Assembly: GCF_003994335.1 (NCBI RefSeq)
Contig: NZ_PNQZ01000066.1
Location: forward strand, 1-64,000
Reading direction: 5' to 3'
DNA from: Asaia sp. W19
GTDB lineage: Bacteria; Pseudomonadota; Alphaproteobacteria; Acetobacterales; Acetobacteraceae
Length of the DNA stretch: 64,000 nucleotides
Shown in pieces: positions 53,769-63,534 of this stretch. A program made the position numbers and the translations under genes. Below the pieces are notes generated by a model. It ran no database searches. It had not been told where the DNA came from and saw only the letters and a program-made list of their open reading frames with translations. Numbering within the stretch: the first letter of the stretch is position 1; each line of letters starts with the position of its first letter.

Positions 53769-55301
53769 ATGAGTGCATCCTCCCCAACGGAGCTTCCAAC
53801 GCGACGACAGGCCTTCTCGGTCGTCTTCGCCATAGAGCTGTGGGAACGCTTCGGCTATTACGGCATGCAGGCCGTTCTCACCCTCTATCTGGTTCAACGG
53901 CTCGGGCTGAGCGACGTAGCGGCCAATGTCCTGATTGGCGCCTTTGTCGGCCTGACCTATATCACCCCGGTGCTTGGCGGTTATGCGGGTGACCGCATAC
54001 TCGGACCGCGTCGGACCATGCTCATGGGGGCTTTTGCCCTCGTTTTCGGTTATGCTGCTCTGGCGATGGCCGATCAACATCGTACGCTGCTTTTCTTTGC
54101 GATGGCCCTTATTTCGGCAGGTAATGGGCTGTTCAAGCCCAACGCGGCCAATCTGGTGCGGCGCATCTATGAGGGGGACGATGCCGCTCTCGATGCGGCG
54201 TTCACGATCTATTATATGTCGGTCAACGTGGGCTCGACGGTGTCGATGCTGCTGACACCGCTTCTGCAGGATCGTTACGGGCCGGCCAGTGCCTTTCTGA
54301 CCTGTTCAGGCGGGCTGGTCGTGGGGCTGCTCTACTATTTCTGGCGCCGTCGCTGGATCCATCATGCCGGGTCGGCGCTCGACAAGGGACCGTTCCAGAC
54401 CAAGCCGTTCCTCATCGTGCTGGGTGGTTTCGTCCTGACTGTGCTGGTCCTGACCGGGATCATCGCAAGCCCGGGTATTGCACGCCTTTGTGTCTGGGCG
54501 GCCAGTCTGGCGATTGCGCTGCTCTGGGGGCGCCTCTACTGGCGTTCAGGCGCGGCTGCGCGCCCTGGGTTGCGCCTCACCTTCCTGCTTTGCCTCGAAA
54601 GCATGGCGTATCTGATCTTTTATCAGCAGATGATGACATCGCTCACCCTTTTTGCCCTGCGTGCGGTCGATGGTGACCTGCGCATCGGTGGGGTCACGCT
54701 CGTTCACCTGAGCGCTGGCCAGTTTCAGGCGCTCAATCCGATCTGGATCATGCTCGCGAGCCCGCTTCTGGCGGCACTCTATAACCGTCTTGCTGCGCAG
54801 GGCCGAGACCTGTCCCTGGCCCACAAGATGGTGCTTGGCTTCGGGCTTGTGACCCTGGGCTTCCTGATCTGGTGGATTGCGGCGGCGCATGCCCAGAACC
54901 TCGTCTCGGCTTGGGTCATGGTGCTTGGATACGGTCTGGTCTCCGTGGCGGAGCTTTTGACCATGGCGCTGGGCCTTGCCATCATCGCACGTTACACCTT
55001 GCCTGAAAGCAGCGGGTTCATGATGGGCTCGCTCTACCTGCTCTGGGGCGTGGCCATGTATGCGGGCAGCCTCGTAGCCAATTATGCGGCCGCAACCGGT
55101 GCCCCGATGACAGGGGCTGCTGCGGCGGCACTATATGTGCCGCTCTTCCGTGATCTGTTCGTAGCCGGGCTGATCCTGACCGGGGTACTGATTGCCCTGC
55201 TGCCGCTGGCCAAGCGTTGGGACTGCGCCCATGTGCAGGCCACCGGCCCCCACGCGACCCCTGCGGTTCCTCCGGCCATGCCGCTCGAGGTTGAGGGCTG
55301 A
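53769..55301 (+). CDS. POT-family proton-coupled di/tripeptide transporter
   Basis: 510 residues, 12 or more membrane segments. The family's proton-coupling motif ELWERFGYYGMQ is at the N-terminus, followed by GAFVGLTYITPVLGGYAGDR and GNGLFKPNAANLV. ATG at 53769 gives the standard N-terminus. The frame starts earlier at 53721. Confidence 0.9.
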   Translation: MSASSPTELPTRRQAFSVVFAIELWERFGYYGMQAVLTLYLVQRLGLSDVAANVLIGAFVGLTYITPVLGGYAGDRILGPRRTMLMGAFALVFGYAALAMADQHRTLLFFAMALISAGNGLFKPNAANLVRRIYEGDDAALDAAFTIYYMSVNVGSTVSMLLTPLLQDRYGPASAFLTCSGGLVVGLLYYFWRRRWIHHAGSALDKGPFQTKPFLIVLGGFVLTVLVLTGIIASPGIARLCVWAASLAIALLWGRLYWRSGAAARPGLRLTFLLCLESMAYLIFYQQMMTSLTLFALRAVDGDLRIGGVTLVHLSAGQFQALNPIWIMLASPLLAALYNRLAAQGRDLSLAHKMVLGFGLVTLGFLIWWIAAAHAQNLVSAWVMVLGYGLVSVAELLTMALGLAIIARYTLPESSGFMMGSLYLLWGVAMYAGSLVANYAAATGAPMTGAAAAALYVPLFRDLFVAGLILTGVLIALLPLAKRWDCAHVQATGPHATPAVPPAMPLEVEG

Positions 55302-55435
55302 ACACTGACCGAGTTTTCGAGGGGCGTCGGGCCGGGTTTTGCCAAGCGTCCCTCAAGCTGCCTATGATCCGGTGTCGCGCCGGACAGGTTTCCTGCTTCG
55401 GTGTTCTGTTTGACCCAGTTCAAGAGGACGAAGAG

Positions 55436-56062
55436 ATGAAGCCGAATTCCCGTTTTGCCCTGGCAGGTCTGGCCCTGATGGCCGGTACGGCCGCTCTGCC
55501 CCTTCTGCCACAGACCGGGCTGGTCACGCCTGCTCTTGCCGCAAGCGCCCCTGCAGCAACCGCACCTCTGACCCTCAAGATCCTGAAGGTGGAGGGGAAC
55601 AAGGCAATTTCCACCGACGATATCATGGCGGCACTTCCCTATCACGTGGGCGACACGGTGACGCGTGAGCAGCTCGATGCCGGCGTGCAGAAAGTGGCAG
55701 ATCTCTATAAGGCCAAGAATCTTGGCGCAAAGTTCAGTGAGAAAGAGCGCTTCGTGAAGAACACGGTGCAGTTCTATCTCGTGATCGAGGAACAGGCCCC
55801 CGAGGCCGCCGCGGCACCCGCGCCTTTCGTGCTCGACAGGGTCGAATTCACGGGCAACAAGAAGGTGCCGACGGCTGAGCTCGAAGCGGCAACCGCACTC
55901 CGCCCGGGTGCAACGGTGACCGCCGAGGCTGCCAATGCCGATACGGTAGCAATCCAGAAGGTCTACCAGAAGCATGATATGGGCGTACAGATTCAGCCCG
56001 TCGCCACCCAGCCGAACCACGACAACCATGTGGTTCTGACCTATCAGATCACGGAGAAATAA
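55436..56062 (+). CDS. Secreted protein with two POTRA-like domains
   Basis: 208 residues from ATG at 55436. Signal peptide (ALMAGTAALPLLPQTGLVTPA), then two repeats of the POTRA pattern: LKILKVEGNKAISTDDIMAA to FYLVIEE, and LDRVEFTGNKKVPTAELEAA to VVLTYQI. It ends there, with no beta-barrel as in BamA/TamA. Either a periplasmic accessory factor or a shortened relative. Confidence 0.72.
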   Translation: MKPNSRFALAGLALMAGTAALPLLPQTGLVTPALAASAPAATAPLTLKILKVEGNKAISTDDIMAALPYHVGDTVTREQLDAGVQKVADLYKAKNLGAKFSEKERFVKNTVQFYLVIEEQAPEAAAAPAPFVLDRVEFTGNKKVPTAELEAATALRPGATVTAEAANADTVAIQKVYQKHDMGVQIQPVATQPNHDNHVVLTYQITEK

Positions 56063-56243
56063 GCATCTTCAGGTTCTCGCTCCTTCGGGCTCACTGCCCG
56101 GAGGCTGCCTTCTGACGCATGACACGGCCGTCGTCCGGGCGTGATTTCTATCGGTCTAAGCCGCGAAGCGGATATCTTGCGCTTCGTTTCCTGGATCGAC
56201 CTGTGTGTGCTTAGGGCATGCGCCTGAAGCGTGTTGCGCGCGT

Positions 56244-56834
56244 TCAGACGCGCTCGAGCGCTTCAAAGAAGGAGGTTTCCAGCCTTGTCGGTTCCAGCGT
56301 TCCGGGAAGGTAGAGAGGGTGCTCAGGCCGCCCTCTCTTGCTCAGCCTCATTACATAGAGGGCAATTCCGGCTTCGTGCAGCCTGAGCGCAACCTCATTG
56401 CCCCTGTCGCGAAGTGAGGGATGCGTGGGCGAGCCATAGGCGAGGATGACCTTGTCAGCCTCTTTGGCCATGGCGAGTAGGGCGTCGTCATTACCTGGGC
56501 CATTTGGATCAGGCACCTCGAGGAGGCGCTTCTGGTCCGTGCATCGATAGGCAAAGCTGTTACCTACGAACATCGCTCCGTAGCCCCAGCTCCGCGCATA
56601 GCGCTGGCATTTGGCCACGGTGCGGTCGTCGCCATATTCAGTGGCGACAGACGGGTTCATCATCAACCACATCACGGTGGGCTTGCTGGGGTCCCACACA
56701 CGATGAAGGCGATAACGATAGCAATCGCCGGAGCCGTCATACGTAGCGGTGCTCACGACGTCATCCTGCAGGCGAAGGGCGGCGGCGGAGCCAACATGAT
56801 GGGGAGAAGGTCTGTCGGGCATGGTCAGTTTCAT
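56244..56834 (-). CDS. DUF1643 family protein
   Basis: 196 residues with the conserved core YRYRLHRVWD, MWLMMNPSVATEYGDDRTV and YARSWGYGAMFVGNSFAYR. The domain is of unknown function and widespread in bacteria. Single gene between oppositely facing neighbours. Confidence 0.85.
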   Translation of the reverse strand: MKLTMPDRPSPHHVGSAAALRLQDDVVSTATYDGSGDCYRYRLHRVWDPSKPTVMWLMMNPSVATEYGDDRTVAKCQRYARSWGYGAMFVGNSFAYRCTDQKRLLEVPDPNGPGNDDALLAMAKEADKVILAYGSPTHPSLRDRGNEVALRLHEAGIALYVMRLSKRGRPEHPLYLPGTLEPTRLETSFFEALERV

Positions 56835-56894
56835 CGCGCCCGAGCCTGAACCAGAGCGCGGAAAGGGGTGAGGGGCAACAAGGACCCAGCCAGC

Positions 56895-57464
56895 TTACTT
56901 GCGGCGGTGCCTCATGACATCGGCCTTGAATGTCTTGAGCGCGGCAAGTGCCTTTTGGACATGATTGCCAGGGGTTTCGGAACTGATCGTCTCAATGATC
57001 TGACCTTCCGGCGCGATCACATAGGTCACGCGCTGGGCAATATCGAGCATGGGCATCTTGGCGTCATAGAGACGCGTCACTTTCCCATCGCTGTCAGACG
57101 CAACCGGAAACTGGCCTTTGATCTGGCTTGCGGAGAAATCGTCGAGCTTGTGGATGTTATCCATCGACACGCCGATCACACTGGCGCCGAGCGCCTTGAA
57201 TTGCGGCATCGCATCAGCGAAGCCGTGAGCCTCCATCGTGCAGCCTTTGGTGAAGGCAGCAGGGTAGAAATAGAGAACCACAGGGCCCTTCGCCAGCGCG
57301 TCGTGCAGTGTATACGGCATTTCCTGCCCATTCTGGGTGGCAGGAAGCGTAAAATCAGGGGCCTCGCTGCCCTGCTTCAGGGCGGCATGGGCAGCGGGAG
57401 CAGCAGCAACCAGTGCGAGCGACAGGAGCGTCGCCGGGCGAATCAGAAGCGTGAAACGGGACAT
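56895..57464 (-). CDS. Exported 1-Cys peroxiredoxin (BCP/AhpC-TSA family)
   Basis: 189 residues with a signal peptide (LLSLALVAAAPAAHA). Thioredoxin-like fold with the peroxidatic Cys in FYPAAFTKGCTMEA. No second Cys in the mature protein, so a 1-Cys mechanism is expected. Reduces peroxides in the periplasm. Confidence 0.85.
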   Translation of the reverse strand: MSRFTLLIRPATLLSLALVAAAPAAHAALKQGSEAPDFTLPATQNGQEMPYTLHDALAKGPVVLYFYPAAFTKGCTMEAHGFADAMPQFKALGASVIGVSMDNIHKLDDFSASQIKGQFPVASDSDGKVTRLYDAKMPMLDIAQRVTYVIAPEGQIIETISSETPGNHVQKALAALKTFKADVMRHRRK

Positions 57465-57481
57465 GCGAACTCCGCGAGGGG

Positions 57482-58825
57482 TCAGAACGACGAACCCGGA
57501 GAGACGACCACGCAGGGTGTGTCGCGGCCCATCTTCCGGCAGGCTGCCACGGCATTGTCATGCGACAGGTTCACAAGGCGCGCCCGGTAAAGATGCGCGC
57601 GCCCCGATTGCACCGTGGAAACCTGACTACGCGCACCGGAAAGCGAAGTTCCGGCGTGGTTCTGCGCCTGGGCAACGGCGCGCGTCGCTTGCACGGCGGA
57701 ATTATAGGCACCGACCTGAATGGCCCAGCTACCGCTCTGGATGGCACGTGGGGCGGCCTCTGCCGTGCGCTGGGGCGAGCGGAGGACGGGGCGCGGGGTC
57801 ATGACGGCAAGAACCGGCTCAGCTGAGAGGCTGCGACCGACGGGAATGGGCTGCACGGGGGCGCGTCCCGCCCAGGCCTGCGCCACATTATCGGGCGATT
57901 CCGATTCAGCTGGCGCGTTGAGGCTCGCCAACTGGACTGGCGCCGCTGCGGCGGGTGCACTCGAGCTGACACCGCGTGCTGCCCAGGCCGCGCTGACAGA
58001 CGAGCGCGATGTCGCAGGCGCTTCAGCCACCTGCATGTCCTGCTGATCGGCCCTGTAGGTCGCTGTCTGGGCCTGACGGCGCCAGGCCGCGCGCACCGCA
58101 GAAGTATCGGTATCGTTCTGAGCCACCATCGTCGCAGCGTTCGGGTCGTGCTGAGACACGAGCAGATCGGCCGCAGAGCGGTTGCGTGGCCAGATCCCGG
58201 CGATCTGCGGTCCGACATGGGCGACATAGCGGCGCGTCTCGCGGGGCAGGGCGCGCCCGCGGCGAAGATAGGAGTCGAGGCTTCCGGGACCGTCATTATA
58301 GGCCGCGAGGAAACCCGGCGACCCGTAGATATCATACATCTGGCGTATATAGGCCGTGCCCGCCATGATGTTGTCATGCGGGTCATAGGCGTCATCGCCT
58401 AGTGCGTATTGCGAGCGCATGTCGTCATAGGTAGGCGGCATCAGCTGCATCAGGCCCATGGCCCCCGGCGCCGAGGTGGTGAATTGCCCGTTGCGATCAA
58501 AGAGACGCCCGCCCGATTCCTGCATCATGACCGAACGGATCCAGGGGGAGGGGACATCGAATCGCTCCGATGCTTCCTCGATATAGGGACCCCAGGGATC
58601 TTCCGGCGGGCCGGGAGGGGCGTAATAGGATTTGGCATGATGGCGGTAATTGGCCGCTTCCTGGGCCACCGGCACCTGCGGGCGCTGGGGCCCGTTGGCG
58701 CAGGCCGTCAGGAGAGCGGCAGCACCGGTGATGACGAGAAAACGCGTGGTTCGCAATCCCGAAGGACGGAGCCGCCGGGATTCTTCTTGTCCGGCTTTGC
58801 TGTTCGAACGGGAGGGACGAATCAT
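57482..58825 (-). CDS. Lytic transglycosylase (SLT) with C-terminal SPOR domain
   Basis: 447 residues from ATG at 58825. Lipobox-like signal (GAAALLTAC). SLT domain with catalytic Glu in MMQESGG, GAMGLMQLMPPTY and AAYNDGPGS. A long Ala/Gln/Ser-rich linker, then a SPOR domain (SWAIQVGAYNSAVQATRAV) that binds denuded septal glycan. Cuts peptidoglycan, likely at division sites. Confidence 0.9.
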   Translation of the reverse strand: MIRPSRSNSKAGQEESRRLRPSGLRTTRFLVITGAAALLTACANGPQRPQVPVAQEAANYRHHAKSYYAPPGPPEDPWGPYIEEASERFDVPSPWIRSVMMQESGGRLFDRNGQFTTSAPGAMGLMQLMPPTYDDMRSQYALGDDAYDPHDNIMAGTAYIRQMYDIYGSPGFLAAYNDGPGSLDSYLRRGRALPRETRRYVAHVGPQIAGIWPRNRSAADLLVSQHDPNAATMVAQNDTDTSAVRAAWRRQAQTATYRADQQDMQVAEAPATSRSSVSAAWAARGVSSSAPAAAAPVQLASLNAPAESESPDNVAQAWAGRAPVQPIPVGRSLSAEPVLAVMTPRPVLRSPQRTAEAAPRAIQSGSWAIQVGAYNSAVQATRAVAQAQNHAGTSLSGARSQVSTVQSGRAHLYRARLVNLSHDNAVAACRKMGRDTPCVVVSPGSSF

Positions 58826-59052
58826 GATGCGCTTCACCTGATGCAACCGAGCTTGATCCGCATTCTGCGGCAGGAATACGGCAAAACTACGGAGGGGACT
58901 GCAAGAAAGAAAGCAGTAATTGCAGCGAGGGTGCGACAGGCGGGTCTTTTGGCGAGGCTCGGGCGCCCAGGTTGCGAAGAGGGGGGTTATCGGCTACGGC
59001 GTGAGCGATTACGGATCTCGCAAGCAAGAAACCAGAATTCCCCCGGAGGGAC

Positions 59053-59850
59053 ATGAGCCAGACTCGATATGCCCGCGCGTGGGATGATCTCAGGACAGGT
59101 CTCGCTTCGTGGCGGCTGGCCGTGGTTCTGGGGTGGACGGATATTCGCCTGCGCTATCGAGGATCGGCCCTTGGCCCCTTCTGGATGACTATTTCATCGG
59201 TCATCATGATAGCGTCGATGGGCGTCATTTACGCCCGACTGTTTCATATGGTGCTGCGCGACTATCTGCCGTTTCTCGCCCTATCCATGTCGCTTTGGCA
59301 GGTGGGGCTGGCAAGCATCCTGCAGGAATCCTGTACCTGCTTCATCGACGCGGAATCGACCATACACGCGATGAAGCTGCCCTATTCCCTGCATGCCCTG
59401 CGCCTGCTGGTGCGCAATGCCATCGTTTTCGTCCATACAGTCATCGTACCCGTCGGCGTGTTCGTCTTTTATGGTGTCTGGCCGGGGCTGATAAGTCTGG
59501 CGGCCCTGCCGGGATTGCTGGTCTGGCTGATAGACGGCTTCGCGGCCTGTCTGCTTCTGGGGGCGCTTTGCGCCCGTTTTCGCGATATCGCCCCCGTCAT
59601 CGCGGCCTTTCTCCAGATCGCTTTCTACGTCACCCCCATCATCTGGAAGCCCGAGCAGCTCGGTGCGCGTAGCCGGTATCTGGTGCTCAATCCGTTCTAT
59701 GACCTTCTCGAGATCGTGCGAGGGCCGATTCTGGGGCATCTGCCCAGCCTGTCCATGATCGCCGTCTCGGCTGCTGTCAGCGTGTTCTGGTGTATCCTCG
59801 GATTTCTGACCTTTGTCAGAACCCGTGAGAGACTGGCTTTCTGGGTCTGA
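59053..59850 (+). CDS. Polysaccharide ABC exporter permease (Wzm/KpsM type)
   Basis: 265 residues, about six membrane segments, ABC-2 family. N-terminal amphipathic start, LGWTDIRLRYRGSALGPFW hallmark, and FLQIAFYVTPIIW late. Its stop overlaps the ATPase start (TGATG). Exports a lipid-linked or capsular glycan. Confidence 0.87.
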   Translation: MSQTRYARAWDDLRTGLASWRLAVVLGWTDIRLRYRGSALGPFWMTISSVIMIASMGVIYARLFHMVLRDYLPFLALSMSLWQVGLASILQESCTCFIDAESTIHAMKLPYSLHALRLLVRNAIVFVHTVIVPVGVFVFYGVWPGLISLAALPGLLVWLIDGFAACLLLGALCARFRDIAPVIAAFLQIAFYVTPIIWKPEQLGARSRYLVLNPFYDLLEIVRGPILGHLPSLSMIAVSAAVSVFWCILGFLTFVRTRERLAFWV

Positions 59851-60632
59851 TGACGATGCCTTCGATCACCCTGAGGGATTACTCCCTCGTCTATCCGATG
59901 TTTCACGGCAGTGCGCGCTCGTTCAAGAAGAGCGTATTCAAGGGCATGAGGCAAAAGCTGCAGGACCGGCAGAAGGTCGGTGGCAGCATCATCAGCCGTG
60001 AGGATACCACGGTCGTTGTCGCGCTGAGTGCGCTGTCCCTGTCGATCCAGAGTGGCGAGCGCGTCGGCCTGATCGGCCATAACGGAGCGGGTAAATCCAC
60101 GCTGCTCAGGGCTCTGGCAGGGATCTACGAATCCTCCCTGGGTCAGTTGAGCGTCAGGGGCGATGTCCATGCGCTGCTCAGCCCCCAGGCGGGTATGAAT
60201 ACTGACCTCACCGGGCGAGAAAATATCAGGCTCTATGCCCGCACGATCGGGATGGCCCCCGTTGCGGCGCAAAAGCTGGAAGAGGATGTCGAGGAGTTCG
60301 CCGAACTCGGGGCCTTTCTCGATTTGCCTGTGCGTCTCTACTCGTCGGGCATGGCCATCCGACTGGGCTTTGGTGTGGCGACGGCCCCGCGTCCTGAAAT
60401 CCTGCTCATGGATGAGTGGTTCATGGCTGGGGATTCGCGTTTTCAGGAGAAGGCGCGCGAGCGTCTGACGCGGCTCATCGAGCATGTGCGTATTCTGGTC
60501 ATCACGTCCCATTCCCTGCCGATCCTGAGGAAATGGTGCACACGCATCATCTGGATGGAAGGCGGGCGTATCCGTATGGATGGCCCGCCAGACCTCGTAC
60601 TCGATGCGTACGAGGCCGCTGGCAAGGGCTGA
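59850..60632 (+). CDS. Polysaccharide ABC exporter ATPase (Wzt/KpsT type)
   Basis: 260 residues. Walker A GHNGAGKSTLLRAL, signature LYSSGMAIRLGFGVA, Walker B ILLMDEWFMAGD, H-loop TSHSLPI. It lacks the C-terminal carbohydrate-binding domain of long Wzt proteins. Partner of the preceding permease. Faces the aldolase gene with only three bases between stops. Confidence 0.88.
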   Translation: MTMPSITLRDYSLVYPMFHGSARSFKKSVFKGMRQKLQDRQKVGGSIISREDTTVVVALSALSLSIQSGERVGLIGHNGAGKSTLLRALAGIYESSLGQLSVRGDVHALLSPQAGMNTDLTGRENIRLYARTIGMAPVAAQKLEEDVEEFAELGAFLDLPVRLYSSGMAIRLGFGVATAPRPEILLMDEWFMAGDSRFQEKARERLTRLIEHVRILVITSHSLPILRKWCTRIIWMEGGRIRMDGPPDLVLDAYEAAGKG

Positions 60633-60635
60633 TTC

Positions 60636-61550
60636 TCAGCCCTTGAAGATGCCCGTGATGGCGCCAAGCAGCTTCAGCGCTTCCTCACGAGGCCGCTGGA
60701 AAGTATTGCGACCGATAATGGAGCCGAACCCGCCGCCAGCATGAATGCCACGAATGGTGTCGAGCAGCGCCTCGGTGCTTTCATGCTCCCCGCCCGAGAA
60801 GATCACGATACGACGCCCGGCAAAGGTTGACTGCACGACATGGCGCACACGCGCTTCCATCGTCGAAATGTCGATCTTCTGTTCCAGATAGACTGCCTTG
60901 GCCGCGGGGAGCGAAAGGGCGTCTGTCGGCGGTTTGACCTTGATGATATGCGCGCCGCATTCGGCAGCCATATGGGCGGCATAGGCACAGATATCGATGG
61001 CGGTTTCGCCAGCCTTGTCCAGCATCGGCCCGCGCGGATAGCTCCAGACGATCACGGCAAGCCCCGCCGCCTTGGCCTCCTGCGCCAGCTCACGCAGTTC
61101 ATTCATCTGATCAAAGCAATATTCGCTGCCCGGATAGATGGTGAACCCGATGGCCGAGCAGCCCAAGCGCAGCGCATCGGCGACTGTGCCGGTTACGGCC
61201 TGGTTCTTCTCGGTTGCCAGCGAATTGGAGCTGTTACATTTTAGGATCAGCGGGAGCTGACCGGCAAAAGTGGACGCTCCGGCCTCGAGCATGCCCAGTG
61301 GCGCAGCAAAGGCATTGAGCCCGGCCTCAATGGCCAGCGAGAAATGATAATGGGGATCATAGGCCGGTGGGTTAGCCGCAAAGGAGCGAGCCGGTCCATG
61401 TTCGAAGCCCTGATCGACTGGCAGAATCACCAACTTGCCGGTTCCGGCCAGAACACCCGTATTCATCAGGCGGACGAGATTGGCCTTGGTGCCGGGATTG
61501 TCGGACTCGTAATTGGCGAGAATGGCTTTGACCTGGGGGGTAAGCGACAT
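60636..61550 (-). CDS. fbaB: Class I fructose-bisphosphate aldolase (DhnA/FbaB type)
   Basis: 304 residues of the archaeal-type class I family: VILPVDQGFEHGP at the start, GFTIYPGS, VIVWSYPRGP, and the Schiff-base Lys in HIIKVKPP; ends with the phosphate-binding IFSGGEHES and GGGFGSIIGRN. Interconverts fructose 1,6-bisphosphate and triose phosphates. Monocistronic by layout. Confidence 0.88.
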   Translation of the reverse strand: MSLTPQVKAILANYESDNPGTKANLVRLMNTGVLAGTGKLVILPVDQGFEHGPARSFAANPPAYDPHYHFSLAIEAGLNAFAAPLGMLEAGASTFAGQLPLILKCNSSNSLATEKNQAVTGTVADALRLGCSAIGFTIYPGSEYCFDQMNELRELAQEAKAAGLAVIVWSYPRGPMLDKAGETAIDICAYAAHMAAECGAHIIKVKPPTDALSLPAAKAVYLEQKIDISTMEARVRHVVQSTFAGRRIVIFSGGEHESTEALLDTIRGIHAGGGFGSIIGRNTFQRPREEALKLLGAITGIFKG

Positions 61551-61799
61551 GCAACGCTCCTGTTTTATTATCGGCAGACCTCATGGGGAGCTGCCTGTGT
61601 GCCGTGTTCCTTCTCATAACTGCCACCGGCGCGATCCGTTTCTTGTCCTCTCCATTCTCGCCTTCACAGATGCGATATCAAATTCCGGGCAAATGCATCC
61701 GGGGGCGTCGCGCTGCGTTCGCAGTCCAGATCATCCCCCTGCGCATCAACCGTCCTCTTCGACGGATCAAGCCGGGCACGGGGACGTAAGAGGGTCCGC

Positions 61800-63191
61800 A
61801 TGCGCCGTTTCGGTCTATTCGCCTGTCTCGCGACGGGCAGCTTCCTGCTCACCGTTCCGTCCAGAGCCGAGCCGATCGTCTTTACCCATGCGCGCGTAAT
61901 CGATGGGACTGGCTCCCCCGTACGCGAGGACGTCACACTGGTGATCGACCACGGTCAGATCATTTCCATAGGCAGCCGTTCCGGCTCCTCTGACGGTCAG
62001 TCGACGAAGACGATCGATCTGCAAGGCAAGACGATCATGCCCGGGCTGATCAGCGATCACAGCCATGTCGGGCTGGTAGACGGGCTTACAACGGCCTCCC
62101 GCAATTACACCCGTTCCACCATTCTCGCCGCTCTCGACCAGTATGTCCGGTACGGTGTGCTCACCGTGACCTCCCTTGGGCTGAACAAGTCCCCACTTTT
62201 CGATCAACTGCGCCGCGAACAGCATCAGGGCGTGAACCCAGGGGCGGATCTGTTTGGAGTAGATCAAGGTATCGGTGCACCCGGCGGCATGCCGCCCGAG
62301 GCGATGATCGACAATATGGGGCGCGATCAGATCTTCAGACCGAAAACGCCACAGGAAGCGCGCCAGGCTGTCGATCATATGGCCGATGAGGGTACGGATT
62401 TCGTCAAGGTCTGGCTCGACGATCTGCGTCTGACCAATCCGGGCAAGGCGCCGCTTCCCTTGCTCGGCGCACCCGTCTGGCAGGCCGCGATTGCCGAGGC
62501 ACATAAGCGGCATCTGCGTGTCGCGGTCCATATTCACGACCTCGACCTCGCCCGTCAGGCGCTCGCCCATGGCGCGGATATCTTGGCTCATGGCGTACGC
62601 GACAAAGCTGTGGACGCCTCGCTGATCGCCCAGCTTGCGAGCCGCCATGCCTGGTATATCCCGACGCTCTCTCTGGATGAATCGAGCTATTATTTCGCCG
62701 AGCATCCCGAGACGCTGGAGCAGCCCGTCGTGCGTGGCGCCATGTCATCTGCTCTGGCCGATCAGATCGGGCAGGAGACATGGCGCCGCACCATACTCGC
62801 GAAACCGGCTACTGAAGCAGCACGCGCCGCCCTCGCCATGAACATGCACAATGTCCTCATCCTGTATCAGGGGGGTGCCCGTATCGGGTTTGGTACGGAT
62901 TCTGGCGCGACGCCGTTGCGTCTGCCCGGCTTTGCCGAGCATCGCGAACTGGTATTGCTGGTTCATTCAGGACTGACTCCCTTACAGGCCATCAATCTGG
63001 CAACGCAGAAAGCCGCCGCGCTGCTCGGGCTGCGCGACAGAGGCGTCCTCGCACCCGGAAAACGCGCCGACTTTCTGGTTATTGACGGCAATCCGGACAA
63101 GACCATATCTGATATCGACCTGATCTCTCAGGTCTGGCAGCGCGGCAAGCCCGTTTCGACCGGGCTCGTCGGCAAAGGAAAGACGCTATGA
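61800..63191 (+). CDS. Exported amidohydrolase, imidazolonepropionase-like
   Basis: 463 residues with a signal peptide (LFACLATGSFLLTVPSRA). Metal motifs of the amidohydrolase superfamily: ISDHSHVGL (HxH), Lys in FVKVWLDD, His in AVHIHDL, ILAHGV, and Asp in GFGTDSGA. Probably a periplasmic peptidase or amidase; substrate unknown. Stop overlaps the next start. Confidence 0.83.
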   Translation: MRRFGLFACLATGSFLLTVPSRAEPIVFTHARVIDGTGSPVREDVTLVIDHGQIISIGSRSGSSDGQSTKTIDLQGKTIMPGLISDHSHVGLVDGLTTASRNYTRSTILAALDQYVRYGVLTVTSLGLNKSPLFDQLRREQHQGVNPGADLFGVDQGIGAPGGMPPEAMIDNMGRDQIFRPKTPQEARQAVDHMADEGTDFVKVWLDDLRLTNPGKAPLPLLGAPVWQAAIAEAHKRHLRVAVHIHDLDLARQALAHGADILAHGVRDKAVDASLIAQLASRHAWYIPTLSLDESSYYFAEHPETLEQPVVRGAMSSALADQIGQETWRRTILAKPATEAARAALAMNMHNVLILYQGGARIGFGTDSGATPLRLPGFAEHRELVLLVHSGLTPLQAINLATQKAAALLGLRDRGVLAPGKRADFLVIDGNPDKTISDIDLISQVWQRGKPVSTGLVGKGKTL

Positions 63192-63520
63192 ACCGTACTC
63201 TCGGATTTCTGCTTGGTGTCACACTGCTTGCATCGCCTGTCGCCGCCTTCGCGCAGCACGCGCCGGGTGGACCCTCAGGTCATTATGCTGATGGAACCGG
63301 CAACAGCATGATCGACAGTCTCAATGCGGCCCAGCTCAATGACAATTACAGGGGCCCCTACTACACGCCTGGTCAGGCCCCCCCGCCTTTCCAGCCGGTG
63401 CAACTGGCCCCGCATGCGCCACCACCGCCACCACCTCCGCCGGCCCATCACATTCGTCATCATGCGCATCCTCAGGCACCAATGCCCGATAGCCCTCTGC
63501 CGCCGCCGTCCCCGCGATGA
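63188..63520 (+). CDS. Secreted proline/histidine-rich small protein
   Basis: 110 residues with a signal peptide (LLGVTLLASPVAAFAQ). The C-terminal half has runs of Pro and His (APPPPPPPPAHHIRHH), as in metal-binding or cell-wall proteins. ATGA overlap with the amidohydrolase suggests cotranscription. No family recognised. Confidence 0.65.
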   Translation: MNRTLGFLLGVTLLASPVAAFAQHAPGGPSGHYADGTGNSMIDSLNAAQLNDNYRGPYYTPGQAPPPFQPVQLAPHAPPPPPPPPAHHIRHHAHPQAPMPDSPLPPPSPR

Positions 63521-63534
63521 GGATCTGACCAGGC

